This document shows, in pieces, positions 1-6,112 of a stretch of DNA of 6,359 nt. The notes beneath the pieces are model-generated. The model was not told the DNA's origin and ran no database searches. It saw nothing but the letters and a program-made list of their open reading frames with translations. The stretch covers positions 1 through 6,359 of the forward strand of contig URVP01000085.1 in the NCBI GenBank assembly GCA_900551345.1. Direction: 5' to 3'. Numbering within the stretch: position 1 is the first letter of the stretch; every line of letters begins with the position of its first letter. This DNA is from an uncultured Eubacteriales bacterium (GTDB lineage Bacteria > Bacillota > Clostridia > Monoglobales > UMGS1388). A program made the translations under genes and the position numbers.

Positions 1-946
1 CGCCTGTTTTAACCAGTTTTACAATATCAGTATTAAGTCCGATTGCACCCATAGCTACTATAATTAAAAATTTGCTAAGTTCTTTAAGCGGATTGAATAC
101 CTCTGAAGGTACATTAAAAAACGAAGTGCAAACGGTAGTTATTATAGAGGCAACCACAAACCATATAATAAAGAACGGAAAAATCTTTTTATAATCTACC
201 TTACTGCCGCTGTTCTTTTCCTTTCTTGTTCTTAAAAAAGCAAGTACAAGAGTAATCGGAATAATTGCCAATGTACGGGTCAGCTTTACAGTAACTGCTT
301 TATCAAGCGTAGCACTGCCCAGGTTGTATAAGTTATCCCAAGTTGAAGCACATGCCGTCACTGAAGAAGTATCATTTACTGCAGTTCCTGCAAATATCCC
401 GAATGCTTCGCCGCTGTGAGTTGAAAATCCGAGCATTGCTCCCAAATGAGGGAAAATCAAAGCCGCAAGTATATTAAATAAGAATATTACGCTAATGGAC
501 TGAGCAACCTCTGAGTCGTCAGCATCAATAACAGGTGCTGTAGCAGCAACGGCGCTTCCTCCGCAAATGGAACTTCCCACTCCTATCAGCGTGCTTATCT
601 TACTTGGCACTTTCATAACACGGTGTAAGACATATGCAATAATAAGGCTGATACCGATTGTGCTTATTATAATCGGCAGACTCTGTTTACCCGTCTCCAA
701 AACAACCGACAAATTCAAGCCAAAACCCAAAAGTACTACTGCCCATTGTAATATTTTTTTACCGGTGAATGTTATTCCACAGCCAAATTCACCCTTGTCT
801 TTCCAAAAAATAGAAATTATCATACCTGCTAAAATGGCAATTACAGGGCCGCCCACAACAGGAAACATTAAGCCCAAAAAATGAGCCGGAACAGCAATAA
901 TCAGGCAAAGTAATATTCCCCTTAAATTTTTTAACATTTTTTTCAT
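1..946 (-). CDS. YeiH/UPF0324 family membrane transporter (putative sulfate exporter family), C-terminus cut by window edge
   Basis: I translated this frame by hand: 315 residues without a stop, open at the left edge. It is a hydrophobic polytopic protein with many membrane spans. The family signature is clear: GVGSSICGGSAVAATAPVI at about 122-140, then SISVIFLFNILAALIFPHLG at 150-169, GIFAGTAVNDTSSV at 183-196 and VKLTRTLAIIP at 220-230. These match the conserved blocks of the YeiH (UPF0324, Cons_hypoth698) family. The family is often labelled 'putative sulfate exporter', but its substrate is poorly established. Members usually have about 330-350 residues, so roughly 20-30 C-terminal residues should be missing. 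The start chosen is the ATG at 946, with AGGAAG at 963-958 and an 11-base spacer, rather long. A second ATG three codons downstream (937) is possible. It lies 96 bases downstream of the glycosidase gene on the same strand with no convincing terminator between, so read-through transcription is plausible. Family assignment is sure; the substrate is not. Confidence 0.9.
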   Translation of the reverse strand, partial: MKKMLKNLRGILLCLIIAVPAHFLGLMFPVVGGPVIAILAGMIISIFWKDKGEFGCGITFTGKKILQWAVVLLGFGLNLSVVLETGKQSLPIIISTIGISLIIAYVLHRVMKVPSKISTLIGVGSSICGGSAVAATAPVIDADDSEVAQSISVIFLFNILAALIFPHLGAMLGFSTHSGEAFGIFAGTAVNDTSSVTACASTWDNLYNLGSATLDKAVTVKLTRTLAIIPITLVLAFLRTRKEKNSGSKVDYKKIFPFFIIWFVVASIITTVCTSFFNVPSEVFNPLKELSKFLIIVAMGAIGLNTDIVKLVKTG

Positions 947-973
947 AAAATCACATACTTCCTATTATATTAA

Positions 974-1024
974 CCGGCCTGCATTGCAACATTTAAACAA
1001 TGATTTATCATATGTCATTGCCGG
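974..1024 (-). repeat. Competing short inverted repeats in the glycosidase-transporter spacer
   Basis: On the minus strand, CAATGA (1020-1015) can pair with TCATTG (1003-998) across an 11-base loop. The same CATTG (1002-998) can instead pair with CAATG at 986-982. An outer pair, CCGGC (1024-1020) with GCCGG (978-974), encloses both. The first hairpin is followed only by TTT, so it is a poor Rho-independent terminator. It could be a leader structure, an RNA-processing site or chance in AT-rich DNA. No known riboswitch is recognised. Confidence 0.3.
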
Positions 1025-1042
1025 CAGTCGGATAGTTTCTAA

Positions 1043-2758
1043 CTAATCCGTAATTAAAACCGTCTGAGTGGCATCATCCCAATCCACACTGCATCCGAAT
1101 GCCTCGCTTACAGCACGCACCGGTACAAGGGTTCTATCGTTAATAAGCTGAGCAGGCACATCCAAAGTAAGGGATTTATCTCCTACTTTCATTTCAGTAT
1201 TGCCTATTTGCAGAACTATTGTAATTGAGTCTCTGTCAGCTGTTACGGTTTGAGTAGCATCGTCCCAGTTAACCTGTGCTCCGAGAGCTTCAAAAATTAC
1301 ACGAAGAGGTACAAGGGTTCTGTCATTCTGAATCACGGGCGGCTGGTCAAATGTAAGTTTTTCTCCGTTAAGCGTTACGCTTATTTGACTTTGAGATTCA
1401 GGGCTGTAACCCACATCGCTTGTATCAGGTTCACTGCCAAATCTGATTGCATTTCCCGATTTATAGAACACATACTCTTTAGACCTGTCAAATGCAGAAA
1501 TTGTCACCGTATGCTTGCCGTCAGAAAGATTGGATATGTTTACGGGACAAGTATAAGGAATAGTATTTGATGAATGATACCATACTCCGTCTATTGTATA
1601 ATTAACCGTAAAATTCGGTTGATTTGCAAAATACGCATATGTATACAAGTTAACATATCCGTTAGAGTCAGGATAAAGATTTCCTGCATCGTTTGCAGGT
1701 TTGAACACAAATTCAGGCTCTTCCCCATATCCCCTTATATACATGCCGCAATCCTCAGCCTGTTTAAAAATTTCCTCTGCATAGGAATAACCTGAGATAT
1801 CAAAGGTTTCAGTCTCATCAGCGCGATGCGTATTAAAATAGTTTATCATCTTTATCTGAGGATATTTCATTGCAAGATAATAAAGCATATTACGCAATCT
1901 GGGAGAAGCCCAGCTTTCCATATTATCGCCGTACTTATTGGCAGTAGCTACTCCTTCTTCGCTTATCATAACCGGCTTATTAATATTATTCTTTTCCATA
2001 AAGTCCATAATGGGCTTAATCCGGTTTGTAGCCCAGGAATAATCACCTGTCATGAAATAAACGCTGTCGTTATAACTTGTATTCTGATTACCCGTAAAAT
2101 ACTTAATAGAATAACAGCTTACGCCTATCCAGTCAACATATTCATCGCCCGGGTAAAAATATTCAAAAGGTCTATCCAGCGCTCCAATATCATTAGGAGC
2201 CCAAACAACCGCAAAATTGGGATATTCATGAACCATATCGGCAACAGTTCTGAATACCTGCTTATACTTATCCGGGTCGTCACCCAGAGTGGAAACATTC
2301 ATTTCATTGGCGAACCGTATAAACATAGGTTTGTTATATCCGTTTAAAGTGTCTAAAACATTTCTTACAGTATTATAGTCAACACTGTCAAGATTGGAAA
2401 TCGTCCAGCCCACCATAGTTACTACATTATCGTTTTGTATCATATTGTTAGCAGGATAATAAAGGTCAGTCTGCCACATATCCTGAATATAGGTAAGATA
2501 ACTTCCCAAAGGTTTAAAATCATCTGATGTTTCAGCTATCATACCGATATATGTGCCGCTTTTTGGTTCAAGCCGAGCCCCGTAATAAGGTGCCGCCGAA
2601 GGATTAGCTTCGGCATACAGCTCAAACTCTTCAGTTTTTACTATAGTTTCTCTTTCTCTTAACAAGCTGCCCCAATCAGGCTCCGGGAAGCTGAACGCAT
2701 ATACGGTATTCACCGACGCAAAAATAAAAACGAGAAATAGTGCAACAAGTTTTTTCAT
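1043..2758 (-). CDS. Secreted glycoside hydrolase, clan GH-A (GH26-like), with Ig-like and copper-amine-oxidase-N 'stalk' domains
   Basis: The protein has 571 residues and is predicted to be exported and to cleave a polysaccharide such as a beta-mannan or a related glycan. Residues 1-21 form a signal peptide (KK, hydrophobic core, then TVYA before FSF). The catalytic barrel spans about 58-340. Its proposed acid/base is Glu152 in FIRFANEMN. The loop VVWAPND (about 184-190) and YPGDEYVDWIGVSCYS (about 202-217) follow, and the nucleophile is Glu267 in KPVMISEEG. Motif order and spacing fit GH26, but the acid/base is preceded by Asn (generic clan GH-A) rather than the usual GH26 His, so the family is less certain than the fold. 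Residues about 375-425 look like an Ig-like module (NISNLSDGKHTVTISAFD). Residues about 458-571 hold two beta-alpha repeats, each with NDRTLVP and WDDATQTV, typical of the Cu_amine_oxidN1/stalk domain, a probable surface-binding module. The start is the ATG at 2758, eight bases after AGGAGG; the upstream in-frame TTG at 2764 is only two bases from it. No strong promoter is visible in front; a weak TAGAAT box lies near 2785-2780. Substrate is unknown. Confidence 0.8.
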   Translation of the reverse strand: MKKLVALFLVFIFASVNTVYAFSFPEPDWGSLLRERETIVKTEEFELYAEANPSAAPYYGARLEPKSGTYIGMIAETSDDFKPLGSYLTYIQDMWQTDLYYPANNMIQNDNVVTMVGWTISNLDSVDYNTVRNVLDTLNGYNKPMFIRFANEMNVSTLGDDPDKYKQVFRTVADMVHEYPNFAVVWAPNDIGALDRPFEYFYPGDEYVDWIGVSCYSIKYFTGNQNTSYNDSVYFMTGDYSWATNRIKPIMDFMEKNNINKPVMISEEGVATANKYGDNMESWASPRLRNMLYYLAMKYPQIKMINYFNTHRADETETFDISGYSYAEEIFKQAEDCGMYIRGYGEEPEFVFKPANDAGNLYPDSNGYVNLYTYAYFANQPNFTVNYTIDGVWYHSSNTIPYTCPVNISNLSDGKHTVTISAFDRSKEYVFYKSGNAIRFGSEPDTSDVGYSPESQSQISVTLNGEKLTFDQPPVIQNDRTLVPLRVIFEALGAQVNWDDATQTVTADRDSITIVLQIGNTEMKVGDKSLTLDVPAQLINDRTLVPVRAVSEAFGCSVDWDDATQTVLITD

Positions 2759-2766
2759 AAACAAAT

Positions 2767-2772
2767 CCTCCT
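2767..2772 (-). promoter_or_regulatory. Ribosome binding site AGGAGG of the glycosidase gene
   Basis: A perfect AGGAGG ends eight bases before the ATG at 2758. It leaves only two bases to the in-frame TTG at 2764, which rules out the longer start. Confidence 0.9.
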
Positions 2773-2825
2773 GTTTTTATAAATATTCTACTCAATATGG
2801 TTTTGTTAGACTATCATTCAACAGC

Positions 2826-2851
2826 AAAAAAGACCGCATATCGGCGGTCTT
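2826..2851 (-). terminator. Rho-independent terminator of rpsT
   Basis: Read on the minus strand, AAGACCGC (2851-2844) pairs perfectly with GCGGTCTT (2837-2830) around a 6-base loop. A run of T follows at 2831-2826. It begins 17 bases after the rpsT stop codon and separates rpsT from the glycosidase gene. Confidence 0.9.
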
Positions 2852-2867
2852 CTGTTTTTAATTGAAA

Positions 2868-3131
2868 TTATGCCATTTTATTGAGAAGTTTGGTCATGCG
2901 AGACTTCTTTCTTGAAATGGTATTTTTATGATAAGTACCCTTTGCACAAGCCTGATCAAGCTTCTTAATAACAACTGTATACTGCTCTGCTGCACTGTTT
3001 TTATCTCCTTGTGCAACAGCTGCTTCGTACTTCTTAATAACGGTCTTAAGCTGTGATTTAATCATCTGGTTTTCCAGAGTCTTTTTAGCAGCTACTTTTA
3101 CTCTTTTCTTTGCTGACTTAATGTTAGGCAA
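2868..3131 (-). CDS. rpsT: 30S ribosomal protein S20
   Basis: An 87-residue, very lysine-rich, all-helical protein that binds 16S rRNA early in assembly of the small subunit. The start MPNIKSAKKRVKV, the middle (VIKKYEAAVAQGD) and the end (GTYHKNTISRKKSRMTKLLNKMA) are diagnostic of bacterial S20, whose usual length is 86-90 residues. The start is a TTG at 3131, placed eight bases after AGGAGG. An in-frame ATG at 3152 would add seven residues (MIQEVSR) foreign to the family and would overlap the ribosome binding site. The E. coli rpsT gene also starts with UUG, where the weak start takes part in autogenous control; the same could hold here by inference. The gene is a single-gene unit with its own promoter and terminator, divergent from the transglutaminase gene. 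Confidence 0.97.
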   Translation of the reverse strand: MPNIKSAKKRVKVAAKKTLENQMIKSQLKTVIKKYEAAVAQGDKNSAAEQYTVVIKKLDQACAKGTYHKNTISRKKSRMTKLLNKMA

Positions 3132-3139
3132 CCTGCTCA

Positions 3140-3145
3140 CCTCCT
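3140..3145 (-). promoter_or_regulatory. Ribosome binding site AGGAGG setting the TTG start of rpsT
   Basis: The AGGAGG stands eight bases before TTG 3131, the ideal distance, and lies inside the reading frame that would extend to the ATG at 3152. It therefore decides for the TTG start. Confidence 0.92.
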
Positions 3146-3178
3146 GAATCATCGTTTTATCTGAGACACGATATGATT

Positions 3179-3207
3179 ATAATATCACAAAACAAACACA
3201 ATTTCAA
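3179..3207 (-). promoter_or_regulatory. rpsT: rpsT promoter (housekeeping sigma type)
   Basis: On the minus strand, the -35 box TTGAAA (3207-3202) is followed by a 17-base spacer and the -10 box TATTAT (3184-3179). An overlapping TATAAT (3181-3176) would give a 20-base spacer and is less likely. Transcription should start near 3172, giving a leader of about 40 bases. The DNA upstream of the -35 is rich in A and T runs, like an UP element, fitting a highly expressed ribosomal protein gene. Confidence 0.8.
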
Positions 3208-3231
3208 GTGAATTTACAAAAAATTTCAAGT
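3200..3231 (-). repeat. Ten-base direct repeat at and upstream of the rpsT -35 box
   Basis: The plus-strand sequence AATTTCAAGT occurs at 3200-3209 and again at 3222-3231, exactly 22 bases apart (about two helical turns). The first copy contains the rpsT -35 box. The second has no matching -10 at promoter distance, so it is not simply a second promoter. It may be a protein site or chance. Confidence 0.35.
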
Positions 3232-3257
3232 TTTTTTAACGAAAAAAATGTCTTAAA

Positions 3258-3280
3258 ACAATATATTATTGACATATTGT
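3258..3280. promoter_or_regulatory. Inverted repeat across the -35 of the transglutaminase gene, possible operator
   Basis: ACAATAT (3258-3264) and ATATTGT (3274-3280) are perfect inverted arms with a 9-base spacer. A smaller palindrome, CAATA-TAT-TATTG (3259-3271), is nested inside. The -35 box at 3269-3274 lies within the element, a position suited to a repressor. The regulator is unknown, and the AT-rich setting makes chance possible. Confidence 0.4.
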
Positions 3281-3297
3281 ATGATAAACGCTATAAT
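3269..3297 (+). promoter_or_regulatory. Consensus promoter of the transglutaminase-domain gene
   Basis: TTGACA (3269-3274), a 17-base spacer and TATAAT (3292-3297) match the housekeeping sigma consensus at all twelve positions. Transcription should start at about 3303-3305, giving a short leader of under 20 bases with the ribosome binding site in it. Divergent from the rpsT promoter. Confidence 0.9.
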
Positions 3298-3306
3298 GAG
3301 TGACTG

Positions 3307-3313
3307 AAAGGTG
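3307..3313 (+). promoter_or_regulatory. Ribosome binding site AAAGGTG of the transglutaminase-domain gene
   Basis: AAAGGTG ends eight bases before the ATG at 3322 and supports that start. The same AAAGGTG core is used by the membrane protein gene at 5973-5966. Confidence 0.8.
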
Positions 3314-3321
3314 AGATTATC

Positions 3322-4800
3322 ATGTTAAAAAGAACTCTTTCTTTTGTGGCAATGTTTATGATTCTATTTTCAATAAGTGCAAATGCAACCTCTCAGCAAA
3401 TCGCTACAAAATATTTTAATGCAGAAATTATTGCTGACGGCAAACTAATAAGTGCTAATACTAATATGCCCTCGGACATATCGTTGCAAAGCAGCAAAAA
3501 GACACTTTATTATTTGATATGTGAAAACCTTAAAAACATGAATACGCAAATTAACATTGCAGAATATAACCTATACATAACCAGCAGCAGTGATGTTAAG
3601 CATTTGCAGGAAACTTACAATAAGGCTGTTAACGAAAACCCCGGACTTTTTTACATAAGAAGTAAATACAGTGTCTCTTACAGCTTGGCTACCGGCAAAA
3701 TAACCACCATAATACCTACATATATGGAAAATGCAGCTGAGTACAAAAAGATTTTTGAAGAACAAACTGCGGCTATATTAAGCCAATGCATAAAAAAAGG
3801 TATGACAAACGAAGATATGGTTCTTGCGCTGCATGATTATATTGCAAGCGAATGTGAATATAACTATGGAACGCTAACCAATGACGACTACACTGCATAC
3901 GGAATTATTGTAAAAAAGACAGGTGTATGCCAAAGCTACAGCTTGGCATACAATTATCTGTTATCTCTTTTAGGAATCGAGACAAAATTCTGCACAAGTG
4001 ACTATATATATGACAATGATAACAATATCATAGGCGGAATGGGGCATGGTTGGAGCTTGGTAAAACTCGGTGATAACTGGTACCATGTAGACATTACATG
4101 GGACGATCCAAACTACGGTGATGATACGCTTAACAGTATGAAGCTTGCACAGCACAGATACTTTCTGCTTAGTGATGAAACAATTGCAACGATTCCAAAC
4201 GGAGAGCACTACGACTGGACAGCTGATGTACAATGTAACGACAAATCATATGAAAGCGGTTTCCCTTTCATACAGAACCCCTCTTCTTCTGTTAATACCG
4301 GAACAGGAACTGTTTTCACCGGATATTATCCATGGTTCCCGTTCTTATATAACGATAATGACGGATTGTTTTATTCAAAATTATATTATCCAAATAAAAA
4401 TGCTTATTTTAAAACCAACTTCAGCGGAAATAGATTTGAATACATAACCGCTGACGAATATGAGACGGCAACCAACCTACCCGATGGAGTTTCGGCTCAT
4501 TTGCCTCTCAGCATTACGGACAGCAGTGCAATCTTTGCAGACAAACATAATCTTTCAAATCTTTATGTCACATTTGAAAATAACACTGAAGTGGCTTCAA
4601 ACGGCATGGCTGTTGTTGCAGTATATGACATTAATGACACTCTAATAAGCTTAGGACTTAAAAACATTAGTATTGACGCACATTCTGCCGAATCTGCAAA
4701 GTTCAGCCTTGAGAATACTCAAGGAGCCGAAAAAGCTAAGGTCTTTTTATGGAGTGAATCGACACAAACAGAAATTATGGCAACGCCGGTTGAATTTTAA
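3322..4800 (+). CDS. Secreted transglutaminase-like (papain-fold) domain protein
   Basis: The protein has 492 residues. A signal peptide covers about 1-22 (LKR, hydrophobic core, ANA before TSQQ), so it is exported; no LPXTG anchor or lipobox is seen. An N-terminal module spans about 60-135, including ENPGLFYIR, common in clostridial proteins of this kind. The transglutaminase-like core runs from about 160 to 262: LALHDYIASECEY, then the nucleophile Cys203 in GVCQSYSLAYNYLL, His242 in GMGHGWSLVKL and Asp257 in WYHVDITWDDP. The whole Cys-His-Asp triad is present, so an active enzyme (protease, peptidase or crosslinker) is likely; the substrate is unknown. A low-complexity linker (about 318-345, Ser/Gly/Thr then aromatic) leads to a C-terminal beta-rich module (about 395-492) ending in AKVFLWSESTQTEIMATP, resembling a C-terminal module seen in many Firmicute secreted proteins. 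It is monocistronic, with its own consensus promoter and terminator. A role in cell-wall or surface protein processing is inference. Confidence 0.88.
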   Translation: MLKRTLSFVAMFMILFSISANATSQQIATKYFNAEIIADGKLISANTNMPSDISLQSSKKTLYYLICENLKNMNTQINIAEYNLYITSSSDVKHLQETYNKAVNENPGLFYIRSKYSVSYSLATGKITTIIPTYMENAAEYKKIFEEQTAAILSQCIKKGMTNEDMVLALHDYIASECEYNYGTLTNDDYTAYGIIVKKTGVCQSYSLAYNYLLSLLGIETKFCTSDYIYDNDNNIIGGMGHGWSLVKLGDNWYHVDITWDDPNYGDDTLNSMKLAQHRYFLLSDETIATIPNGEHYDWTADVQCNDKSYESGFPFIQNPSSSVNTGTGTVFTGYYPWFPFLYNDNDGLFYSKLYYPNKNAYFKTNFSGNRFEYITADEYETATNLPDGVSAHLPLSITDSSAIFADKHNLSNLYVTFENNTEVASNGMAVVAVYDINDTLISLGLKNISIDAHSAESAKFSLENTQGAEKAKVFLWSESTQTEIMATPVEF

Positions 4801-4845
4801 AGAATAACTATACTTAATGATACGATAATAATTACATAAAATAAT

Positions 4846-4885
4846 GCCTCAGCAAGTAATTGTACACTCGCTGAGGCGTTTTTTT
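4846..4885 (+). terminator. Rho-independent terminator after the transglutaminase-domain gene, possibly shared by the convergent gene
   Basis: GCCTCAGC (4846-4853) pairs perfectly with GCTGAGGC (4870-4877). The stem can extend past an A-C mismatch by AGT/ACT. A run of seven T follows at 4879-4885 on the plus strand. On the minus strand the hairpin is followed by ATTATTTTA, a weaker U-tract, so it could also end the convergent membrane protein transcript. Confidence 0.9.
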
Positions 4886-4905
4886 ATTACTAAGTGCATA
4901 GCAAT

Positions 4906-5958
4906 TTACAGTTCTTTTCCGTCAAAAGCATCTTTCATATACTCATCGTATTCATTAGCGTAATACTTATATTCTTCATCAAAATCATCATTTTCAGAGT
5001 CGTCACCATTTTCCTGTGCAGGAGCGTTAAATGCATCCTTCATAAACTCTTCATATTGCTTTGAATATTCTTCAAGTTCTATCTTTTCATAGAGCGGTTC
5101 TTCATCAAAGCTGACATCAAAAGCGTCCTTCATATATTCATCATACTGCTGGGCATATTCGGAAGTATCCTCCTCTTCCTCAACAACAGGGGCATCATCA
5201 TATTCATTATTAAAAGCATCTTTTAAATATTCTTTATATTGGGCATCATCATAATCTACATCAGCGTCATCAAGCTTATCCTTGTTGGTACGCATAATTC
5301 TTTTACGCCGTCTTTCATATCGTGCTCTTGCTTTTGCATTTTTATTATTCATGATGTTTGCCGGATCAATTTTATCTATCAAATGCTGAACCGATACAAA
5401 TTCGCCTCCGCCCTTGTATGCGAAAAAAACTATCATGCCTATGTACAAAACATGAACAGCCGTAAGAGATGCCCAATCGGGAACCCACTGAAAATAAGCG
5501 AAAATTCTCAAGGGCAAAAATACATTTTCAAAAGCTCTGTTTGTCCATCCGTTATATAGCCATGATGGAAGCTGTTCAAGAATTTCTCCGTTGATTGGCA
5601 AAAATTTAAGTCCCAGTCCCCAATATGAGGTACACAAAAACACTCCATAAGCAGTAAGCATAATAATAAGATATTCCTTAACGCTGTGGCAAAAACGCCT
5701 AAAACCGTTTAGAAATATTCCGCCCAGCACAAAAAAACCAAGCAAAGAAATTGTCAATGTGGTATAAGTAACAGCCGTAACATGATAATTCTGCAGTTTT
5801 GCAAGAACACTGCCGACAACAAAGGTTAAAATAAGAGAAAATCCTATGCTTACAGAAAACAATTCCAGCAGCTTTAGAAGTATACTGGCTACAGGTGTTT
5901 GAACCAGAAACAAATGGAGCTTATCTTTAGTGTCATTAATTCTTTTCGTTTTTTTCAT
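4906..5958 (-). CDS. Unrecognised four-helix membrane protein with acidic tail bearing four YxEYMKDAF repeats
   Basis: I do not recognise this 350-residue protein. Hydrophobic segments lie at about 27-55, 62-84, 94-112 and 165-181. Basic residues at the N-terminus, in the 2-3 loop (NGFRRFCHSVK) and after helix 4 predict both ends in the cytoplasm and an outside loop at about 113-164 rich in Trp and Tyr. After helix 4 comes a basic stretch (about 206-224, RARYERRRKR). The tail that follows is very acidic: 46 Asp/Glu and 9 Lys among residues 230-350. It carries four copies of [QE]Y-x-E-[YF]-[ML]-K-D-A-F-[ND], at 240-250, 271-281, 301-311 and 336-346. The start chosen is ATG 5958, seven bases after AAAAGGTG; the longer ATG at 5976 directly abuts AAGGA and has no usable spacing. 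It has its own promoter, divergent from the tRNA operon, and is convergent with the transglutaminase gene. The tail suggests a multivalent cytoplasmic docking platform, which is inference only. That the gene is real is well supported; its function is unknown. Confidence 0.85.
   Translation of the reverse strand: MKKTKRINDTKDKLHLFLVQTPVASILLKLLELFSVSIGFSLILTFVVGSVLAKLQNYHVTAVTYTTLTISLLGFFVLGGIFLNGFRRFCHSVKEYLIIMLTAYGVFLCTSYWGLGLKFLPINGEILEQLPSWLYNGWTNRAFENVFLPLRIFAYFQWVPDWASLTAVHVLYIGMIVFFAYKGGGEFVSVQHLIDKIDPANIMNNKNAKARARYERRRKRIMRTNKDKLDDADVDYDDAQYKEYLKDAFNNEYDDAPVVEEEEDTSEYAQQYDEYMKDAFDVSFDEEPLYEKIELEEYSKQYEEFMKDAFNAPAQENGDDSENDDFDEEYKYYANEYDEYMKDAFDGKEL
4921..5241 (-). repeat. Four-copy degenerate coding repeat (YxEYMKDAF) in the membrane protein gene
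   Basis: The 33-base cores lie at 5241-5209, 5148-5116, 5058-5026 and 4953-4921, spaced 93, 90 and 105 bases. Copies 2 and 4 encode the identical ten residues YDEYMKDAFD but differ synonymously at five of the ten codons (TAT/TAC, GAA/GAG, AAG/AAA, GAC/GAT, GAT/GAC). The peptide is therefore kept while the DNA has drifted, which points to selection on the motif and not a recent duplication. Confidence 0.9.
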
Positions 5959-5965
5959 TTTTATA

Positions 5966-5973
5966 CACCTTTT
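5966..5973 (-). promoter_or_regulatory. Ribosome binding site AAAAGGTG of the membrane protein gene
   Basis: It ends seven bases before ATG 5958 and overlaps the codons after the upstream ATG at 5976. This favours the shorter, 350-residue product. Confidence 0.8.
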
Positions 5974-5990
5974 CATTCCTTATTATATTA

Positions 5991-6019
5991 ATTATACAGT
6001 AAAAAGTGTAAAAAATCAA
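5991..6019 (-). promoter_or_regulatory. Promoter of the repeat-tail membrane protein gene
   Basis: On the minus strand, TTGATT (6019-6014), a 17-base spacer and TATAAT (5996-5991). Transcription should start near 5984, giving a leader of about 25 bases that contains the ribosome binding site. It points away from the tRNA promoter at 6040-6067, with about 20 bases between the two -35 boxes. Confidence 0.75.
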
Positions 6020-6039
6020 CACAAATTAACAATAGATAA

Positions 6040-6067
6040 TTGACTTTTTCTGAAAATATGGTATACT
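6040..6067 (+). promoter_or_regulatory. Promoter of the tRNA operon
   Basis: TTGACT (6040-6045), a 16-base spacer and TATACT (6062-6067), with an extended -10 (TGG directly before TATACT). Transcription should start near 6074, about 40 bases before the first tRNA. Confidence 0.8.
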
Positions 6068-6112
6068 GTTTCTCGTGTGAAAAATTTTTAAATATTTATA
6101 CTAATCAAATGT

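Noticed and set aside
567..884. Plus-strand open frame of 105 residues
   Set aside because: It is a shadow of the YeiH-family gene, whose minus-strand frame carries clear family motifs. No ribosome binding site is seen.
964..969. TATAAT on the minus strand as a promoter for the YeiH-family gene
   Set aside because: It directly abuts the ribosome binding site, so transcription would start after or within it, and no -35 box lies at 16-18 bases.
1250..2347. Several plus-strand open frames opposite the glycosidase
   Set aside because: They are antisense shadows with no domain character, while the minus frame holds the signal peptide and catalytic motifs.
2759..2764. TTG start at 2764 for the glycosidase
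   Set aside because: Only two bases separate it from AGGAGG. The ATG at 2758 has ideal spacing and begins a typical KK signal peptide.
4145..4645. Alternative-frame plus-strand open frames inside the transglutaminase-domain gene
   Set aside because: They are overlapped fully by a frame with conserved catalytic residues and have no start signals of their own.
4921..5241. Repeat array as a CRISPR or DNA-level tandem repeat
   Set aside because: The repeats are degenerate at codon third positions and conserved as protein, with in-frame spacing. They are coding repeats.
5959..5976. ATG start at 5976 for the repeat-tail membrane protein
   Set aside because: Its only purine-rich upstream stretch directly abuts the ATG, whereas ATG 5958 has AAAAGGTG at seven bases.
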